Below are positions 61,082 to 64,000 of a stretch of 64,000 nucleotides of DNA, in pieces. The translations under genes were made by a program, and so were the position numbers. Source of the DNA: JBAZMA01 sp041649995. GTDB lineage: Bacteria > Omnitrophota > Gorgyraeia > Velamenicoccales > Velamenicoccaceae. Under the pieces are notes generated by a model. The model was not told the DNA's origin. It made no database searches and saw only the letters and a list, made by a program, of their open reading frames with translations. Where the stretch lies: assembly GCA_041649995.1 (NCBI GenBank), contig JBAZMA010000002.1:124001-188000 (forward strand), written 5' to 3'. Each line of letters begins with the position of its first letter. The first letter of the stretch is position 1.

Positions 61082-61879
61082 GTGTTTCTCGCCAAAAGAA
61101 AACTGATACAATATTCCGTTTTTGCCCTCCTGTTTTTGGTCCTTGTCTTTTTTTCATTTCAGCGCTTTCCCTCTTACCTGCGTTCCACATTTTCCGATAC
61201 GGCCCGTGTGCCCCTTTCAGGGCTTGGAATTCTTGGCCAGGAATTCCGGGCCTTTATTTTTTTCCATAAGAACTATTGGGAAAATAAGGCCCTCGAGAAG
61301 GAGAATCAGAGACTCAAAGGATCTCTTTTTGAGAAAGACGCGCTTGAGCAGGAGAACACGCGGCTCAGGGATCTTTTGGATTTGAAGGGCAGGGCGGAAT
61401 TTCGCACGGTTGCGGCCTCTGTCATCGGCAGGGATTTCGGATTATTCGGGACTTATCTTATTTTAGACCGCGGACGCACGAACGGAATCAGCAAGGACGA
61501 CCCCGTTATGACCTCCGCCGGCCTGGCAGGGCGCGTGCTTGAGATCGGGCAATACGCCTCCAGGGCCATCCTGCTCAATGATCCCGATCTGGCTGTTCCG
61601 GCCATAAATGTCCGGACCGGGGAACAGGGTCTGGTTTCAGGAAGCCTTGACGGCCGCTGCAAATTGCGTTTTCTGGATCCTGACAGTGATATCGCGGAAG
61701 GGGACATGGTCGCGACCAGCGGTTTGAATATGACGTATCCGGAAAATATTCCCATAGGCCGTGTCAAGCTGGTGGGTATGGAATCCAGCGGTTTGAGCAA
61801 ATTCGCGATCATAGAGCCGGAGGTGAACCTTGCCTGCCTGGATTACGTTCTGATCGTGACTTCATTCAAAAATGATTAA
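61082..61879 (+). CDS. mreC: Rod-shape-determining protein MreC
   Basis: This 265-residue bitopic protein has one membrane segment (about 11-28), a coiled coil (about 62-100, KALEKENQRLKGSLFEKD) and two beta barrels typical of MreC (FGTYLILDRGRTNGISKDDP, VSGSLDGRCKL, EGDMVATSGL). It activates the elongation PBP2. The GTG at 61082 is used; an ATG two bases upstream is in another frame. It overlaps mreD by 8 bases. Confidence 0.94.
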   Translation: MFLAKRKLIQYSVFALLFLVLVFFSFQRFPSYLRSTFSDTARVPLSGLGILGQEFRAFIFFHKNYWENKALEKENQRLKGSLFEKDALEQENTRLRDLLDLKGRAEFRTVAASVIGRDFGLFGTYLILDRGRTNGISKDDPVMTSAGLAGRVLEIGQYASRAILLNDPDLAVPAINVRTGEQGLVSGSLDGRCKLRFLDPDSDIAEGDMVATSGLNMTYPENIPIGRVKLVGMESSGLSKFAIIEPEVNLACLDYVLIVTSFKND

Positions 61880-62357
61880 ATTCCTCGCGGCCCCGGCCCT
61901 GGTGATCCTGGAATACGCTTTCCATCAGTTTTTGCCTCACCCGTGGCTTCTGTTCGATCCCTTGCTGGCCCTGGTCCTGATCTTTACATTTTTTCATTAT
62001 CTGGAAACCAAGCCGTTTGTCTGCTACGCCCTCTGGTGCGGGTTCTGGCAGGATTTGACCGCTATGAGCGGGTTTGGTGTTTTTATGATCTCTTATCTGG
62101 CCTGTGCCTTTGCCGCCGCCTTTCTGTCGCGCATCATCTATCGGCCTAACCGGCTGTTCATTTATCCCCTGGTCTTTCTGGGACAGATCCTGAACAATCA
62201 CATCGCTTTTTTTCTGGCCTTGTTCTCCTCCGGCCGGATGATGCCGTATTCCTTTTTGTTTTTAGGAAGGACTTTTCTTGAAGCCTGCGGCACGGCGCTT
62301 CTGGCGTACCCTGTTTCCCTGTTTCTAAAAAAATGCGCACCCGAATCTACACCCTGA
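61872..62357 (+). CDS. mreD: Rod-shape-determining protein MreD
   Basis: This 161-residue protein has about five membrane helices and little soluble sequence. Sequence similarity in MreD is weak, but size, topology and position between mreC and the PBP2 gene are diagnostic. It overlaps the PBP2 gene by 25 bases. Confidence 0.85.
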   Translation: MIKFLAAPALVILEYAFHQFLPHPWLLFDPLLALVLIFTFFHYLETKPFVCYALWCGFWQDLTAMSGFGVFMISYLACAFAAAFLSRIIYRPNRLFIYPLVFLGQILNNHIAFFLALFSSGRMMPYSFLFLGRTFLEACGTALLAYPVSLFLKKCAPESTP

Positions 62358-64000
62358 GCCTTCTTGCGTGCTTCTCCATCCTGACCGCCGGCCTGCTGGT
62401 CGTTCAGTTGGTTAAAGGGGGGCGGTATCATGAATTGGCCCTCAGGAATACGATCCGGCTGATCCCGGAAGAACCTTATCGCGGACGCGTCTTTGACCGC
62501 ACAGGCGCCTTGATCGTGGATAATGCCCTGTCTTTTGACGCGGTGATCATCCCGCAGGAATTAAAGGACAGGACATCCGTGTTTGCCGAGCTGGGCCGGA
62601 TCCTTTCTCTGGACGCGCGCGAGATTGAACGGCGCTATGACAGGGGGTATCTGAACCCTTTTACGCCTGTTCTCATCGCCGAAGGCGTGACGAAAATCAT
62701 GGCCATCCGGCTGGAGGAGGAAAAACTGGATTTGCCGGGTGTGGCCGTTGAATTGAACAGCCGCCGGATTTATCCTTTTGCGAAGACGGCTGCCCATGTC
62801 CTGGGCTATATGGGGGAGATCGACAAAAGCCGCATCACAAGACTCAAGGATTACGGATATGATATCAAGGACCGCGTAGGCTACAGCGGTATTGAGGAAC
62901 GGCTGGATCTTGTTATGCGGGGGGAAAAGGGAGGGCGGCAGATCGAGGTGGACAACAGAGGCCGTCAGGTGAGGCTTTTGGGATACAAGCCTCCTGTCGC
63001 CGGCGAGGATGTGACGTTGACCATTGACCTGGAGCTCCAGCAGGTTTCCGACCGGCTCCTGGAAGGAAAAAGGGGGGCCGTGGTCGTGATGGACGTTGAC
63101 ACCGGCGATGTCGTCGTATTGAGCAGTTCACCGGCGTTCGATCCGAATGTTTTTGTGACGCGGACCGACCGCCATGCCTTGAATTATTATTTGAATTCCG
63201 AGGACGCTCCGCTTTTTAACCGGGCTGTCAGCGGTCAGTTCCCGCCGGGATCGATCTTTAAGGTGGTGACGGTCGAAGCGGCCATGAGGACCGATAAGCA
63301 GTGGACCCCGTCGACATCTTTTCTTTGCCATGGACAGATGAAAGTCGGCAATCGTTTTTTCAAATGCTGGGATGTCCATGGAACACAGGATTTCAGGGCG
63401 GCCATGGCCCATTCGTGCGATATTTATTTTTATCGGATGGGGTTATCGGCGGGCCCTGATCAAATGGCGCGCACGGCGCAGGAATTCGGCCTTGCTTCTG
63501 CCACGGGCATTGATCTGCCGGCGGAGGCATCCGGTTTTATTCCAAGCCGGATGTGGAAGCGTCTGGCAAAGAGGGAAGGATGGTACGACGGAGACACGGC
63601 AAACTTTTCCATTGGCCAGGGTTTTGTCCTGACAACGCCCCTTCAATTGACGCGCATGATGGCCTCTATCGCCACGGGGTTTTTGGTCCAGCCGCGCCTT
63701 TGCGCCAAGGCCGGGGGAGAGGACCTGGGAGAACCGCTAAGGCGTCCTCTGAAAATGGACGCCCGTCACCTGGAATTATTGCGCCAATCCTTACGCGGCC
63801 CGGTTTCTCTGGCGAGCGGAACGGCCCACGCGCTGAATATCGCCGGCCTTGAGATCTGCGCCAAGACAGGCACGGCCCAGGTGCAGGGAAGCGAATCTCA
63901 CGGATGGGTGGCGGGTTTTTTCCCGCTGCGCTCGCCGCGATACGCCTTTTGTGTCCTTTTGGAAAACGCGGGGACAAGCCATTACGCCGTAGGGCTGGCC
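62333..64000 (+). CDS. mrdA: Penicillin-binding protein 2 (elongation transpeptidase), 3' end cut
   Basis: 556 residues of this class B PBP are visible and the frame runs off the window without a stop. One membrane segment (about 5-26) is followed by the pedestal domain (YRGRVFDRTGALIVDN, GRQVRLLGYKPP) and the transpeptidase domain with S307-x2-K310 (PPGSIFKVV), S361-C-D363 in place of SxN, and K511-T-G (AKTGTAQ). SxD is common in PBP2. Following mreD, it is the elongasome enzyme expected to pair with RodA, probably just outside the window. Confidence 0.95.
   Translation, partial: MRTRIYTLSLLACFSILTAGLLVVQLVKGGRYHELALRNTIRLIPEEPYRGRVFDRTGALIVDNALSFDAVIIPQELKDRTSVFAELGRILSLDAREIERRYDRGYLNPFTPVLIAEGVTKIMAIRLEEEKLDLPGVAVELNSRRIYPFAKTAAHVLGYMGEIDKSRITRLKDYGYDIKDRVGYSGIEERLDLVMRGEKGGRQIEVDNRGRQVRLLGYKPPVAGEDVTLTIDLELQQVSDRLLEGKRGAVVVMDVDTGDVVVLSSSPAFDPNVFVTRTDRHALNYYLNSEDAPLFNRAVSGQFPPGSIFKVVTVEAAMRTDKQWTPSTSFLCHGQMKVGNRFFKCWDVHGTQDFRAAMAHSCDIYFYRMGLSAGPDQMARTAQEFGLASATGIDLPAEASGFIPSRMWKRLAKREGWYDGDTANFSIGQGFVLTTPLQLTRMMASIATGFLVQPRLCAKAGGEDLGEPLRRPLKMDARHLELLRQSLRGPVSLASGTAHALNIAGLEICAKTGTAQVQGSESHGWVAGFFPLRSPRYAFCVLLENAGTSHYAVGLA

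Noticed and set aside
61080..61082. ATG at 61080 as the mreC start
   Set aside because: It is in a different frame from MreC; the GTG at 61082 is in frame.

Overview
The window is a compact, almost entirely plus-strand stretch of a bacterial chromosome; only thpR and pncC are on the minus strand. It carries housekeeping operons with very short or overlapping gene junctions. Cell-envelope genes (full mur set with a DNPR-type MurE that implies meso-diaminopimelate, MreBCD, two class B PBPs, Lgt/LspA, a type II secretion or type IV pilus ATPase and a putative lipoprotein) indicate a rod-shaped, peptidoglycan-containing bacterium, probably diderm. The gene content and neighbourhoods remind me of uncultured Candidatus Omnitrophota (OP3)/PVC-type genomes. 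That is an inference from general resemblance, not proven by anything in the window.

Layout. 1-428: 3' end of tex. 429-1024: degenerate purine-rich repeat region. 1040-2882: M29 aminopeptidase and an unknown gene. 2936-10966: rpsO-pnp-ftsK-rodZ-rimO-pgsA-pgpA. 11042-12836: a secretion/pilus ATPase gene followed by a separate gene for what is normally its N-terminal domain. 12888-15762: TPP riboswitch, intrinsic terminator and thiS-thiG-thiH-thiF. 15759-16807 (minus): thpR and pncC. 16816-22101: back-to-back promoters, FMN riboswitch with terminator, a three-hairpin cluster, then ribBA-ribH-nusB-PHP-ribD-ribE. 22117-22692: tRNA-Pro(CGG) and a duplicated hairpin repeat. 22693-32116: acyP, phosphoesterase, ligA, lipoprotein, MBL hydrolase, xerD, cca, rbfA, nrnA, truB, ribF. 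32281-49830: a dcw cell-wall/division cluster (mraZ, PilZ gene, rsmH, ftsL-like, ftsI, murE, murF, mraY, murD, ftsW, murG, a secreted metallopeptidase, murC, murB, ddl, ftsQ, ftsA). 49831-50298: second large repeat region, where ftsZ would often be found. 50299-58437: yggS, proC, mtnP, ileS, DksA-like, lspA, lgt, rluD. 58531-59838: aroA. 59895-64000: mreB-mreC-mreD and PBP2, cut by the window end.

How the genes work together. The dcw, mre and PBP genes make and shape the sacculus. The rib genes make riboflavin under FMN control, with ribF far away in the rbfA-truB group. The thi genes make the thiazole half of thiamine under TPP control; thiC, thiD and thiE are not here. Two possible cyclic-di-GMP receptors occur: a free-standing MshEN-like domain next to the ATPase, and a PilZ protein inside the dcw cluster.

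No phage, insertion sequence, CRISPR array or defence system was seen. The most unusual non-coding material is a dispersed family of word-like purine-rich repeats (two large loci in opposite orientation plus small fragments), the hairpin clusters upstream of ribBA and downstream of the tRNA, and a 13-bp antiterminator pairing in the FMN riboswitch leader.
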